From positions 915,163 to 979,162 of the forward strand of contig SAXG01000009.1 of assembly GCA_012932865.1 (NCBI GenBank): a stretch of 64,000 nt of DNA, given 5' to 3'. Every line of letters starts with the position of its first letter. Position 1 is the stretch's first letter. The position numbers were made by a program, and so were the translations under genes. Positions 21,665 to 33,700 of the stretch are shown piece after piece. The stretch comes from Amylostereum areolatum. Its lineage: Eukaryota > Basidiomycota > Agaricomycetes > Russulales > Stereaceae. Below the pieces are notes generated by a model. It searched no databases. It saw only the letters and a list, made by a program, of their open reading frames with translations, and was not told where the DNA came from.

Positions 21665-22786
21665 TCATGGTCGTTTGATGAAACCGACCAGCTCCTTCTG
21701 CAGCTCGCGCTGTCGGCGGGCGTTCTCCAGGTTCTCCACGCTCCGCAGGTCGAACACGACGTCGCGCGTCTTGCCAAAGTACACCTCCTGCAGCAAATTA
21801 CGAATCTTCATCTCCATGTCCTCGATCATCCGGCCCGTGTTTGGGATGTGGTTCGCATACTCGGGGAGCGGGTTATCCTGTTCCATCTGGTGGATAGACA
21901 GAGGTCAGAGTGAGATGGTCCTCCCTCGAGGCGAAGGGGCCGACGGCGAAAGGAAACACACCTGACGAGTCATGCTGCCGCTCAAGCTGATCTCGCCCTC
22001 GTGCTTCCAACCCTCGCCATCCTTGACCGTCCCTAAGCCTTCACCTTCTCTTCGCGTTACCAACTGCAACATCGACGGTCGACGTGAGCTTGTAGTGAGC
22101 CTGTCGACCACGCTCCGCGGCCTCGAAAACATGGATCGAGTCCCAGCTCCCAGAAGGATCTGAAGGCGTCCCGGGGTTCAAGGCTATACCGCGTTAATAT
22201 ATAAGCCCGGCCAAACGCAGAGCGAAACTGAACAGCCGCACTCTTCTTCAATAGTACAACGCCCGCGAACCCGCCATCGTCGAGATCCCAGAGATATACG
22301 GAGGACACGCCACCCTCGTAGTACCTAAACAGGCCGCGTCCAAGCCCTGCCGTCAGCGTCCGTACTACGGTAAGAGATAAAACGTACATCTCGCGGTATA
22401 AGTCAAACGCCTCGTTCGCTGCGATCTCCAGCTTGCGTAGCTTCGTGGAGGGGACGGTCCCGTCGTCGAGAGGGGGATCGTACTCGTTCGACCAAGGTGA
22501 CCTTCACCACACATGATGCACCCCATATCCCAATACATCACAGATCAATATCCGAAGAGGGGATGTGCGCGCACCTGTAGCTGTCGCCGTCGCGGTTGTA
22601 GTCGCAGGCAAGGTACTCTTTCCCCGTGGTCCTATCCACGCGCAGCTTGAGGGGCTGGTCGACGCTCCCAAGGAGATCATCAGCATAATTTGGTACAATT
22701 TGCACAAGCGCGGACACGTTGTCCTCGATCTGCGTCGGGGGAAGGCGACGCAGGAGGTCGAGCATGGAGTCGATGAGGTCCGTCAT
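21665..22786 (-). CDS. CAP2: F-actin-capping protein subunit beta, with apparent frameshift
   Basis: Exons: 22786-22575, 22501-22388, 22324-22242, 22159-21962, 21886-21665; about 275 residues. Landmarks of capping protein beta are all present: [117 protein letters not shown], and the C-terminal actin-binding tentacle [12 protein letters not shown]. With the alpha subunit it caps barbed ends of actin filaments at cortical patches. The exon sum exceeds a multiple of three by one: between TSTV and [10 protein letters not shown] one G near 22073 must be ignored. The identity is certain. Confidence 0.93.
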
Positions 22787-23435
22787 TATGGCAGAGTTAT
22801 CGTGTTCTTCGTTTCAGAATGGTGGCAAGGATGGTCCGGTGGTGGTGGCCACTTACTGTGAGCCGTTTGAGCTTACAGGAGTCGGTGGCGATCGGTGAGA
22901 TGGAAGGTAAGGGCAAGATGGCTTTGGCGAGTCCCAAGCGATCAGGGTTGTTGGGCGCCTATCGCGCTGGTTACACATTTGAAGTGTCTAATACGAATCC
23001 GATCGTAGTTGCCTTTAACCGTTGGGAAACTACACAACGTCCAGTAGTCGGACTGCACTACGACGTGCTACTACAATACCTACCTACATGAGACTATATA
23101 TTATATCATTTTGATATATCTCCCTGGCATATATCTCGCTCGCACGATCCACCGGCAGGGATACTCTTGGACGGACCTGATATCCATGCGGAACTCGAGG
23201 GGCGCATAATGAGATGATACATAGGGCAAGGAGTAGTGGCGGGCCTACATCATCCGGCGTAACTTAGGGATAACTTGAAAGGGAGATCGGGGAGGAGGAG
23301 GGGGTGAGGATTTGTACCATGCTCTCAGGCCTCAGTATACCTAACCAGTGACTGAGTAATACCTTCCTTTTTTGAGGTCATTTTCACAGCTATCTGTGGA
23401 ATACCGTTTCCTTCCCCGAGCCATGGCATGCACCT
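22787..23435. other. Intergenic
   Basis: AT-richer than its surroundings around 23080-23130 (several TATA runs). No coding frame or RNA recognised. It holds the promoter of the capping protein gene and the 3' flank of TAN1. Confidence 0.4.
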
Positions 23436-24726
23436 CTAACTAGGGTCTACACCCTCACCCGCGCGAGCGTTCCCCACCCGGCCCTCACCTTCTTTGAACT
23501 TCCCCTCCCCGTTCTTCACGTTGGCGATCTCCATTACATTGAACTTCTGGTGCTCGTAGTAGTCCCTCACCTATGCTGATGCCACACACGCTCTACCGGA
23601 TGTCACTCAGCACGTGGAGTAGGAACGAATAGGGATCACTGCATACCTTGAACACCTCGACGAGCACGAAGATCTCGGGGTCTTCTAGATCAACGGCCCA
23701 ACCTTCCGGAACACACGCGACGATAGCGTCAATGATGGTCTGCCTGGAGTGCGTGTTGTGGTTCCGCGTCCGAAGCTCGACTTTGTACTGCGTGGCCCAA
23801 TTAGGTTATTGGACGCTAAACGCGAAGATGGTACACACGCGGTATTTTCGCGTTGGCTCAGAGACTTCGGCATCTGGTTGTGAGGCATTGAGCACGCGCA
23901 GGAAGAGCGATTTTATCTCCGGTGGATTGGCTACGCATGTATTCACGACTGGTGTAAGACGCTGGGTAAACCTTAGTCGGCGTGAGTACTTACCGCGACC
24001 AAGAGGACAGGATAGAAAACGTACCTGGTGTGGGTTACGCCGGTATTTTCCACATTCTCTATATGTTTGACGACGAGTTGGACAGGATCAACCGGAAGGC
24101 TTGCAGGCGATGAACACCACTATTTCGAATAGGCATCAGCGGTTCAGAATAATGACGAAGGGGTGATACGTTGGAGACGGACGCACCGCATGGTGTATTT
24201 GTTTGACAATTGACTGGAATCACCCGGCGGGACGTGAGTAAACAGATCGACAGGACGAAAAAGAGACCGCACCGAACCTTTGCTCTCGTCGTGGGCGTTT
24301 CATGGACGCCAACTCCTTTGCGATCTGTTTTTCGAGGTCTTCCTCCTCCCCATCTTCATCCGCATCGTCCGCATCCGCCTCTGCGAGAGCGGTTGGCCCA
24401 GGTTCTGGCCAGAGCTCCGTGGCAATCTACACACCGCAAAATCGAGGATGAGCTAAAGATGCGTCGTGCGATCAGTATACAACGCACCATCTCGAATAGA
24501 TCATACAGTTCTCCTACGGTCTGCTTCTCCTTCCCTTTGACGCAACTCACCCACACCCCGGGTCCGTCGATGACGCGTTTCCCCCAGATCGGCGAGCCAT
24601 CCTGTCCTCGGAGAACTATACATATCCGGATCTCGAGAAACGGGGAGATGTGGGAGGACTTACGGAGCGATATCGCTTTTTTGAACGGTCGTTCCCGCTT
24701 GAGTTGCGTTTCTTCGGGTCGGACAT
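23436..24726 (-). CDS. TAN1: TAN1-like THUMP-domain tRNA acetylation factor, with two apparent frameshifts
   Basis: Exons: 24726-24664, 24601-24488, 24426-24273, 24213-24187, 24119-24025, 23971-23839, 23787-23647, 23592-23436; about 293 residues. It starts MSDPKKRNSS and continues RSDGSPIWGKRVIDGPGVWVSCVKGKE, an acidic linker (ADADDADEDGEEED), IAKELASMKRPR, NCQTNTPC, FIACKP, VDPVQLVVKHIENVE, then the THUMP core TQRLTPVVNTCVAN, YKVELRTRNHNTHSRQ, ILVEVFK-like and DYYEHQKFNVMEIAN. Tan1/THUMPD1 binds tRNA and guides Kre33/NAT10 to make N4-acetylcytidine at position 12 of tRNA-Ser and tRNA-Leu. Two extra bases are implied, near 24096 (CKP/VDP) and near 23570 (CGISI/VRDYY). The second may instead reflect use of a downstream acceptor. 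Confidence 0.85.
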
Positions 24727-25464
24727 GGAAGTCGGGATGAAGAGAAGATATGGCCGAGATGGCCGAGCTTTCTTTCTACAGCCAGCCTCTGCCCAGCTTG
24801 CCGTCGCCCACCACCCCCATGCACTCGATTCATCCTTCCAACACCCAGGCCTTATCTATCGATGGACTATCCACAATACGCCCGGGGGCCAAGCACTCAT
24901 CAGTTCTGAACACGTTACCCGGTGGCATCGTAACCCCGTTGTCTCTGCCATCGGGTTGGCAGCGCAGAGCTTTAGCTGTTAGCCACTGCGGCAAATATGA
25001 CAAGGAACCTGCGCGGATTCCACGAGGCTATGTCTTGATTTCATATCGCGCACAGAAGCTTTCCAGAGCTGTGCGTATTACTTGCCACCGTTATGGTCAC
25101 CGTCCCGCATCTTCCCTGACCGCTGTGGTCATGCCTCCAGAGTTTCTCATTGACCTCCTGTTCCAGATCATCCTCCGCCAACGATGCGGCGCCATTGTTC
25201 ACGGTGGGATGCTCAGATCTTGGATTCGACAAGCAAAGCCGGTTGCCTCTATGTGTTGCATTGTTTCTTCTCCATTATGTCGCTCGCGTGGCAAAGGCCA
25301 AAGGGTGGCTTACTTCTCTGTCGCCAGGAATCAGGCCCACCGCCCGCCCTCTGGGCCATAGTGTGGCATCTGTGTATAAAGGGGATGTCTAAGCCCGCGA
25401 TCCTCCACTGTCCGCTTCTTCCCAACTTCTCCGCACACAAACGCAACATCACAGCTCAAACACC
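24727..25464. other. Intergenic with an unconvincing plus-strand frame
   Basis: A plus-strand frame beginning 24750 has an initially protein-like Pro/Ser-rich N-terminus but starts only 23 bases from the TAN1 start codon and has no domain. I treat the segment as promoter for TAN1 and for the gene at 25465. Confidence 0.35.
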
Positions 25465-27091
25465 ATGCCCCGCGCATTCAGCGACGCAGAGTTCGAAAAA
25501 CTCCCCCTTCTCTTCCGGGTGATGGACTACTGCATCCGAGAGAATAATTGGGAGCAGACCCGCGCACGGATCCGAGAGTACTTCCCGTCCCAAGTCCCCA
25601 AACTCTGCGGCTTCCTCGAGCAGCATATCCAGGACGGGTGTGTTCGATTCGAGCTGGCTAGATTACTTCACCCAGCGAGATCCCATGGACCACCATCGCG
25701 AGCGCTATGGCCTACAAAGTACGTACTCTTGCGTGTTCGGCGGCAGACGACGACGCTGATGTCCTTCTACAGTGTCTCGGGACAAATATCGGATGGCGAA
25801 GGCCCTCATCCATGCTATCGTCGAGAAAGGTCGCTTCACGCTCGATGACCTGGTGGACGGCAGGATCGACCTCGTCGTGGTCATCTACGCCTGCATTGAT
25901 CTCTCCCTCCCCCTTCCCTCCAACATCCGACCGGCGACCTTCTGGCAGCATGTAAGCAACTTGATGGAAACGGGCCGTGAACTCGATCTGTACCAGGACC
26001 TTCGACCGTGGTACATCCCCAGCCACATCGACGCGCTCCCCGACGACTGCCGTCGGAACAAGGACGATGATCCTTTGGGTACCGTCGAATCGCTGTTCTA
26101 CATCTTCAGGCGAAGCGTTTTACCAGCCCTTCCCCTCGCCTCTGTTCTTGAACCTATCCCCGAGGGCACCCCCCAGCCCGAGGACAAGGAACCGTTCGAA
26201 GTCTACGTCGCCGCGTCCGTCAACGGCACGGGCGCCGTGCTCTCCCTCCCTCATGGCCCGCAGCACTTTTCCCTCTATCGCGCAAGATCCCCTCTGGGGC
26301 TGGAATACCAGCGCGAAAGCTACGCGCTCCTGGACGCGACGTGTGTGTGGGCGCACCTTTGGACGGGACGCAAGGTTCGTTTCACTGTGACGACGGAGCG
26401 TCTGGCGGCGTGCATCAACGTCGGACCGCAGGACGCGACGGTGCGAAGGCTCTTCCCAGTGCTGGAGGCGGTGACGGCGCTCTCGCTGAAGTGGAACTTT
26501 ACGTTCGAGGGGCACTACCTGCCGATGGAAGTCCGACCGCGCCAGGGCGATTCGTGGTTACCGAGATGCTTTGCCAACTTGTGCGCGAACGGCTTCGAGG
26601 AGCGATGCGGGCTGGTGATCCAAGTGGTCGACAGCCTGATGGGGCTCCTGACCTCGTTCGAAGACGAGATTTGCGACGGGTTGAAGAAAATCGTCCTGAA
26701 ACCATACATGGAGGCCCTTGTGGAACATCTGGGACCGGCGGCGGAAGGGTGGGAGCCCGGGCGACTGTACCAGCGGATGCGACTGGAGCAGCAGAATGCG
26801 GTGGCGGCGCAGATCATGAGAGAGAACGGAGGGGGGGACGAGGGACGGATGGTGGGGGACGAGGGGGACATGCGGCGGCGGGACAGACGGAGGATGAAGG
26901 AGTTGGAAGGGGGGATGCACGAGGAGTGGGTGAGGGAGGCGCGGCGACTGGCGGAGAGTCGGGGGAGCGCGATCGTGGAGTTGGCTCGGATGGATTTGAC
27001 GCGAGGGGGCGCGGAGGAGGCGAGGTTGTCGTTCTGGCCACAGGTGGACGACTGGAAGAAGGTGATGGAGGACGTGCACGGTCTGCCTTGA
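25465..27091 (+). CDS. Uncharacterised 523-residue protein, with apparent frameshift
   Basis: Exons 25465-25718 and 25773-27091. It starts MPRAFSDAEFEKLPLLFRVMD, continues NWEQTRARIREYFPSQVPKLCG, then VFDSSWLDYFTQRDPMDHH, and in the long second exon KGRFTLDDLVDGRIDLVVVIYAC, SLFYIFRRSVLPALP, VWAHLWTGRKVRFTVTTERLAAC, and a charged, probably helical C-terminus. No known catalytic motif, signal peptide or membrane segment was seen and I recognise no family. The frame must slip by one base near 25639 (between IQDG and VFDSS), after which the intron splices in phase. Codon use and open length argue it is a real gene. Confidence 0.65.
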
Positions 27092-27395
27092 AGCCACTTG
27101 CTATGTATTTTATTTAGATAAGTGTAAATGAACGTGACTGGATGGCAACGGCAGGAGTGACGAGTGACCGGGTTGGTCATCGGGAGTCGGGGCCGCAGAA
27201 AGGAGAGCAGGAGAGCCGGGCGGCGAACGGGAGCCAACGGGCGGCAGCCAAAAGTGGGGAAATGCGGGGAAGCCGGGGAAGCGACCCAATCGGGACCGTC
27301 GCGGCCGTCCCTGGCTCGCCCTCAAATATGACATCCGCCTGGGCTCCTCCGCTTTTCGCTTTCCCCTCGTTTTCCCTTTCGCTCGCCTCGTCAAG
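27092..27395. other. Short intergenic promoter region
   Basis: 304 bases between two plus-strand genes. GC-rich, ending in a CT-rich tract (TTTTCGCTTTCCCC-like) just before the bHLH start codon, a common fungal core-promoter feature. Confidence 0.45.
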
Positions 27396-28568
27396 ATGGA
27401 AAGCCTCCTTTCCGCCTCAGAGGCAAACGCCTTTCAGTCCTTCCTCTCCCAGATCAACTACGACTCCTCCCTCGTCGACTCCCTCGTCGCCTCCGCAGAG
27501 TGGTCGTCCCTCTCAGACGACATCCCCGTCCCCTACGCCTCCGATCCAGACAAGAAGGCCCTCGCAAAGGCAACGAAGGACCTCATGTCCCTCCAACCGC
27601 GCTCCCCCGTGCTCGCCTTCTCCTCCGGTCAGGATTACAGAGACCTCGCATTCTTCAAACAGCATGCCTACCCCCGCCAACTCCCCCCACAACCGCCCAC
27701 AGATCACCTCCTCTCTTCCTTCCAGGGCTGGCAAGACGCCATGCGCGGTCGACAAGACCGCACCGCCACATCCCCTCCCCTTCGCACCCACTCATCCTCG
27801 TCCCATTCCCTCCCCAGCCACCACGGTGACCATTCACCCTCCCCCACCTCTTCCGCACCCACCGCCAAGCGTTCCTTCTCCAACGACTCCAACGAATCCG
27901 CCGGCCGTCCAAACGCGAAACGCCTCCGCCCCTCCTCCTCTCACACACCGAAACCCCCCACCTCCGCCACGTCCTCCCACCCAGCCCCGCCCGCGGGCAA
28001 ACCTGCGCTCCTCACCCCCTCACAGAAGAAGGCCAACCACATTCAGTCCGAGCAGAAGCGACGCGCCAACATCCGAAGGGGCTACGAAGCCCTCTGCGAG
28101 ACCGTTCCGGCGCTGCGCGAGGCCATACGGGCCGAGGAAGAGGCGGGTCCTACAGGCGCGGTCGTTACCGCCGCCGCCGGGGGTGTGAGTGGGGTTAAGA
28201 AACGGAGAACTCGCGGAAAGGTCGGCGACGATGGGGAGAAGGTCGACGGACGCGCCGGTCCGCGCAGCGAGAACATCGTCTTGGGCAGGAGTCAGTCTCT
28301 TTCTTAAATTTCTCAGCTCGGTTTTCCGTGGTGACGCGTATGCTGACGGTCGCATCTGGGTACAGCCGTGGAGCACATCCAACAACAGCTCGCGGAGAAA
28401 CGGGCCCTGCTCGACCGCCTCCACCGCGCCCGCACGATGTTGCCTCCAGGCCATCCTGGGGCCATGCCGTTATGTGACGGCACGCCCTTGTGGGACCGGG
28501 AGTGGACCGGGGGCGAAGGAGCGAATGATGACGAGGCCGGGGAGGGAAGCGACGACGAGGATTCGTAG
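27396..28568 (+). CDS. Basic helix-loop-helix transcription factor
   Basis: Exons 27396-28290 and 28366-28568; 365 residues, in phase. The N-terminal 200 residues are Ser/Pro-rich and low complexity. The basic region and helix 1 run from about residue 209: SQKKANHIQSEQKRRANIRRGYEALCETVPALREAI. His, Glu and Arg at the E-box contact positions of the basic region (H, E four residues on, R four further) predict CANNTG, probably CACGTG, binding. A long Gly/Lys-rich loop of about 50 residues follows, and helix 2 (VEHIQQQLAEKRALLDRL) lies in exon 2. The C-terminus is acidic. Wording is closest in my memory to Ino4/Mlx-type bHLH proteins, but the exact orthologue is uncertain. Confidence 0.88.
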
Positions 28569-30324
28569 CCGATTACCTCCATCCAACCCACCCTGCTTTC
28601 CACTTTTCTTCCCTTGCCGCTCTCCACCCTATCCCATCGGACTTCGCATCCTCGCACTCTATCTCCACGATCGGTTCGCTCCGCCACCCGATATCTCGTT
28701 ACATCCTACGCGCCGGGCACGGCGTGCCCGCCATCCACACCATACGGATACCCCTCCCTCCCCTTCCCTCCCCCTCTATTCTTTCGTCGTCGTAATCGGT
28801 GCTGAGTCAGCGGCGCCGGGAGTTGGAATGGAATACGTGGACCGTATACCAAAATCTACACTATCTCGGAACCCGTGTCCCGGCTCGAAGAGTCGAAGTC
28901 TTCCATGTCGACGCACGGCTGCAGTCGCACGCGTCGCGTCGAAACGCGTCCAACGAGCAAACGCTCGGGGTTCAGGCATGTGAAATCGCGTCGGCCAATG
29001 CGATAGCCTGGAGGCTGGGGACTTGTGGGCGCAGGTTTGCGGCACAGTACTACATTCTTACAGTACTTACTGTTGGTCCTTTGCTCAGCGCCCCCCGCCG
29101 GCACGACTTCCCCATGGGGAGCCGTTGGAGGCTCTGCCTCCGGCGGTGACGCGGGTGCAGTTGCCACCATTGTCCAGGACCTCCCCCTTTTTCAGTTCAG
29201 GTCCAACGCCTGGCGAACTCAAAAAACAGCACCCGCAGTCAGAGCAGCCCTCTCGGGCGTTCTAGTCATCGTTCATTTTCACACTGAGGGGTCGTGCGCG
29301 TGCGCGTGTTGTTGGGCCGTGGCGTCGCAGGATCGCGCGCACAGGCTACTCGCCGCGGTCAAGCGCGCGAGTCCGAGTCGGATCTTTCCTATATTTTTCT
29401 GGGAATGGTCGAAGATCCAAGGAAGACGGGGTTCAGTAAGAGAAGGGGTTGTAGAGAGGGGTTCACAAAGAGTGTCTATTGGGAGGGACGGTGGTGGGAG
29501 GATGTATACAGGTTCATTGGGTGGGGATCGCGTGGCCACTCGCGCATCCCTACCCATGTCTAGATATCACGTCTGGTTCCGCTGCCCACAGCTGCCGATC
29601 TGTATGCGCGCATCTACACCAAACTTTCCCATTGCGATCCGCTCGAACAGGAAACAACGCGCGTCAGCTTCCTCAAGTCGTCTGCTCCTGTCGTCTGCTC
29701 CCGTGGGCTGCCGTGGTACGCGTCAGGCCGCTGGTAAGAAGATGCGCTTCTTTCCGACTCGGACGAGGGAGAGGCGTCGTCATACGGTGCAGGGCAAGGC
29801 CGGGTCGTTTGGGCTTCAATTGGAGCGTATCGACCATTCGATTGTCGACGCGGCACGCCGAACGGGATCAGGTAGGATCAGGTGGTCAGACGCAGACGCG
29901 CGGTACCGCGCGGGTGGTCCTGGAAAACTTTAGACGAGGAGCGATGCGTCGATGATAAGTTAGAGATGGACAAGGCACGGTGGATCTGGGATGGCGGGGA
30001 CGCGGGGGGCGCTCCAAGTCTTGGTCACTGGGTCTCTCGACGACGGACCCGCAGGATCCACGAGACATTGTCTCAGATTGGGCTCGCCGTTGTGCGTGCT
30101 CGCGGACCAATACTTCTAGTTCCAATCGGATATTTCGAGACGTCGCGTGGTTTGTCGACGAGAATTTGGATGGTGAATGTTGAAAGGCGGAAGGTGGAGA
30201 CGGGACAGAGGATCCGATGGGCGGCAGGAAGGGTAGTTGGGGGCAAGTTGGGGGCCTCGTGCGTGATATATAGGTATTAATCTACGCAGCAGTTGGAGGA
30301 ATTTGAAAATGAGATTGAGATGCA
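28569..30324. other. Intergenic region upstream of the transposon
   Basis: No gene is firmly supported. A minus-strand ATG at 29170 begins an Ala/Pro/Glu-rich stretch ending in a good GTAAGT donor at about 29067 and can be spliced to a frame ending near 28776, but the product (about 110 residues) resembles nothing known. Long plus-strand frames at 29025-29955 overlap it and look random. Confidence 0.35.
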
Positions 30325-30358
30325 GGAGGACCCCTGAAACGCCCGCCAGAGGTCCGAT
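30325..30358 (+). repeat. Left terminal inverted repeat
   Basis: 34 bases, starts GGAGGACCCC and ends GGTCCGAT, exact reverse complement of 37143-37176. Confidence 0.95.
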
Positions 30359-30364
30359 GCACCT

Positions 30365-30515
30365 ACCCGGGGTCAAACGGCGCGTCAGCGCCGAGCTCCG
30401 AGGGGGGATGCCGGGTCTGAGACCCCAAATTTGGCTCTATGTCCGAGGATCTGTCCGGGTTAGGGACCGTTTGCTGGCGAGGTCCGATCCTTGACCCGGG
30501 GCTATCCGAGGGGAC
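30365..30515 (+). repeat. Left subterminal repeat block
   Basis: Holds copies of CCCGGGGTC and GGTCCGA-type motifs, including GTCCGAGGATC at 30441 and GGTCCGATCC at 30480, arranged in the same order and orientation as the block at 37027-37100. Likely transposase-binding sites by analogy with other cut-and-paste elements. The remaining sequence to 30714 is leader or promoter with no gene. Confidence 0.7.
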
Positions 30516-30714
30516 TATGAGATGGACAGACAGGGTATTGTACTGTAATTTGGACCAAATATGATAGATAAATAGTTTTATCTCCAAGTAGCAGTTATTC
30601 CACCTATATTCGTCCTATACAGGCGCACAATGACAGGAGCTTGGGCACTTACTCCGCCGTTGATGTTCAACCTTCTGTCCCTTACTCACACTCACACTTC
30701 CCAACCCTGACCAC

Positions 30715-33700
30715 ATGAATACACCTATCTCAGTCCTCGATGATTCTGAAATACCTGATTTTGACCACAAGACCTGGATTGGCACCGGAAAACAATTCCC
30801 CCAAATCGACATTCCTCCGGAACTCGCCCATCACATCAAGACTCTCCTCGTCATCCCCCCTCAGTTGGAGAACGACCTTCTCCCTGGTCCAAACCTTCCT
30901 GTTTGGGACTTTGTGTCTACGTCCCTTCCAAAGAGAAGCAACACATCCGTATACCCGGCACCATCATCAGCATTTTCAAAGGAACCGCCGGACCGCGCAT
31001 CTGCTCACCTCCATGTCCGTGACCTCCCTCCTCGAGATTTTGTAAGGAAGGTAGACCGGTTGATTGGGCAAATGGTCCTGGATGGGATGCAGTCAGTTTG
31101 CGACCCCCAATATCGGGATGGTCGACTACCATTCTGGGTGGTGACGTACTGGCAACAGATGCACACAATTCTGGATATACAGAATGCCTGGAAGAATGCC
31201 ATAACTTGGTTAGAGAGCAAGGCAGGAGAGGAGGGAGAGGAATCAAGAGAACACGTTCAAGAGGCACTCCGACAAGTAGCAACTATACCATGGCACGAAC
31301 CGACGGCAATTCGAGGCGCACAAATGAATGCAACCACAGCAGACTTTGTCAAGCTCCTAGGAGACGGGCGGGTCAGCACATTCACCCTCAACATGATGAT
31401 GCATTGGATTGTGGAGCAGCTTGAAAATGCACCACCGGAAAGCCGTGTTTACGAGGTCCACGGGTTCGACATCTGGAACGAGATTCGAAAAGCAGAGCGC
31501 GCGGATTTCTATCAAGCCAGGTCGCCCCGATTTCTCCGTCAAACCGAAAGAATCCTTTCCGAGGGCAAGAAGGTTGTCCTCATGCCGGTTTTTGTCCAGG
31601 ACCAACAACACTTCGCTATTCTACGGATAGATGGTCATCAGCGCACAGTGGCTTATGGTGAGGAAACCCAATCTATGATACATGATTTTGGGACATTTAC
31701 CAGAGGGGTACAGGCGACAGTCTTCGGCATAAACTTGAGCGGCCTCAAGAAGTGGTCACGAAAGTACAACACTGGTTGCGCGTCCGGCTCGGCGGCGAAT
31801 ACAGATGGGTTGACAGCGACGATACATTTCCCTGTGCGACTCAAGACGACTGGGTGTCATGTGGAATATGTGCGGCAAATACAATTGCCCACACGACATT
31901 GAACGAGGCTCTCTGGACACAGACAACAGCTGTTGAACACCGAGTCCGCTGGTTTGTCCGGTTAGCAGAAGCACATACAAGGAGCAGAGTGGTAAGTTGT
32001 TATTCTTTATCATCACGAACACGAACTCACCTACCCACGATACTGTTAAGGGCCGAGTGGCAAGCATACCACCGCCAGCGCACACTGCAGGATCATTACG
32101 AGCCAGCCGCCTTCCGTCAGGCATGGCAAGGCTGTTAGCTGTGGATGAACGCCATGTTCCTTCTGCTCTGATAGCAATTAGCCCTCCTTCGCCGATGGCC
32201 ATGGATTCCAGAGACGCTTACCTTCCGACCGAGCAAGCAATAGACGTTATGATTGCTGACGACAACGACAACGGATCCTACAACGATCCGATGGATATTG
32301 ATGACCCTACTACAGTTTGCATGAGTGCGCAACTTCAGCTTCCCACCCAAGATGCAGAGACAAACCTTTCGACATCATTTTCCAGTACAATGTCAAATGA
32401 CACCGCCGACACTGGTCCCCCAATCCCTCCCCCTGTTGTGCCACATAATAACTCGGACATACTACCCAAACTCAACTCAAATCCTCCCGCTTTCCATCCC
32501 TCTTCTCGTGCAGTATCTCGTGGGTCTACCCAGTCCTCGTCGTCCGCACCGGCAGGACACAATGAAGGCCGGATAAAGCTCAAGACCTTTGATATATTTG
32601 CGAGCACAAAGAAGGCAGCGGCGGAGGGGAAGGTGGCAAAAGCCAACAAAGTCATTGGCTGGTTCAAAAAGCGTACCTTCAGTGACATCGAGGGGTCAAG
32701 TGAGGAGAGCGACCACACACCAAAGCCGACAAAGATCAGCAAGCTTTTTGCCCGCGCTTCCTCGAAGGGGAAATCATTGCCAACGCATGTAAAGGTCGAC
32801 TCAACCGGGAGTGTTGCGAACGTAGGCAACTCAAGGACTGCCCAGCGTCAGCGGTTTATCAAACAGGGAGTGGCGGACGGGACGTACACTGAAGATTGTG
32901 CAAAGAAGGACGAGTTCCAGAGGAAGGTCCGCGAGTACGACTCTCATGCTGAATTCGACCCTCGGGATCCTTTCCTTGTTCGGCACTCTACTTGCGGCTG
33001 TGTCATCCGCATGGATGCTCTTCATGAAGTCAACGCATTCCGAAGGCATGTCCTTGGTCGTAAAGACGGAAAACAAAAGCCATGTAGAAGTGGCACCGGC
33101 GGAATGTCGTCACTTGACTCGTGGCGTGCATCAACAACGATGCCCACTTCCCGTCGCATTGTCGAATTACCATGCCCAGGACTCCTTGCGAGAACGGATG
33201 ACAAGATCAAAAACTACCTAGATCGAGGATACACTGATGGCGGTGGAGCACCCTCCCTTTCACTGTTGACGAACGAACTCTTCCCCTCCGCAAAAAACTT
33301 TCGGAATTTATCCCAAGATCAGAAAGAGGTCGTCTATGCTGCTCAACGGTCCCGCTGGAAGTGGCGTGTTGATTTAGACCTCCAACGTGTAGTTTCCACC
33401 GAGTGTTCACTATCTGTTCAAGTTCCTGAGGACACGGACATTGCCTCTCGCCCACCATGTGTAGCTTGCAAATCGCTCCGATCTCTCAAAACCTTTTCGA
33501 ACGCACTCCGTCGCCACCAGAAAGACAAGGACCCAGAAAATGCGAAGTATACGGCAAAAGTAGTGGTTCGTGGGGCGGAGATGAGCACCGACCGGTACGC
33601 TCGAGTCATCGGCCTCCAGTCAATCCTTAACGCATTCAAGGAGGTACGTGATTGTGTTATGTTGAGTGGATGCGATTTCTTACATCACACTTTGCAGAAT

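Noticed and set aside
24750..25361. 203-residue plus-strand frame
   Set aside because: Starts 23 bases from the divergent TAN1 start and has no domain or plausible introns.
26341..27117. 258-residue plus-strand frame in another frame of the 25.5-kb gene
   Set aside because: Gly/Arg/Asp-rich shadow of the real exon caused by high GC content.
28776..29170. Possible two-exon minus-strand gene starting MVATAPASPPEAE
   Set aside because: A good GTAAGT donor is present, but the spliced product is about 110 residues of unrecognised sequence and the acceptor choice is arbitrary. Not enough for a gene call.
29025..29955. 302- and 158-residue plus-strand frames
   Set aside because: Cys/Arg/Ser-rich random composition in GC-rich sequence, mutually overlapping, no domain.
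31730..31770. Apparent -1 frameshift in the transposon protease
   Set aside because: Explained fully by an intron at 31658-31713 that restores both phase and the catalytic Asp.
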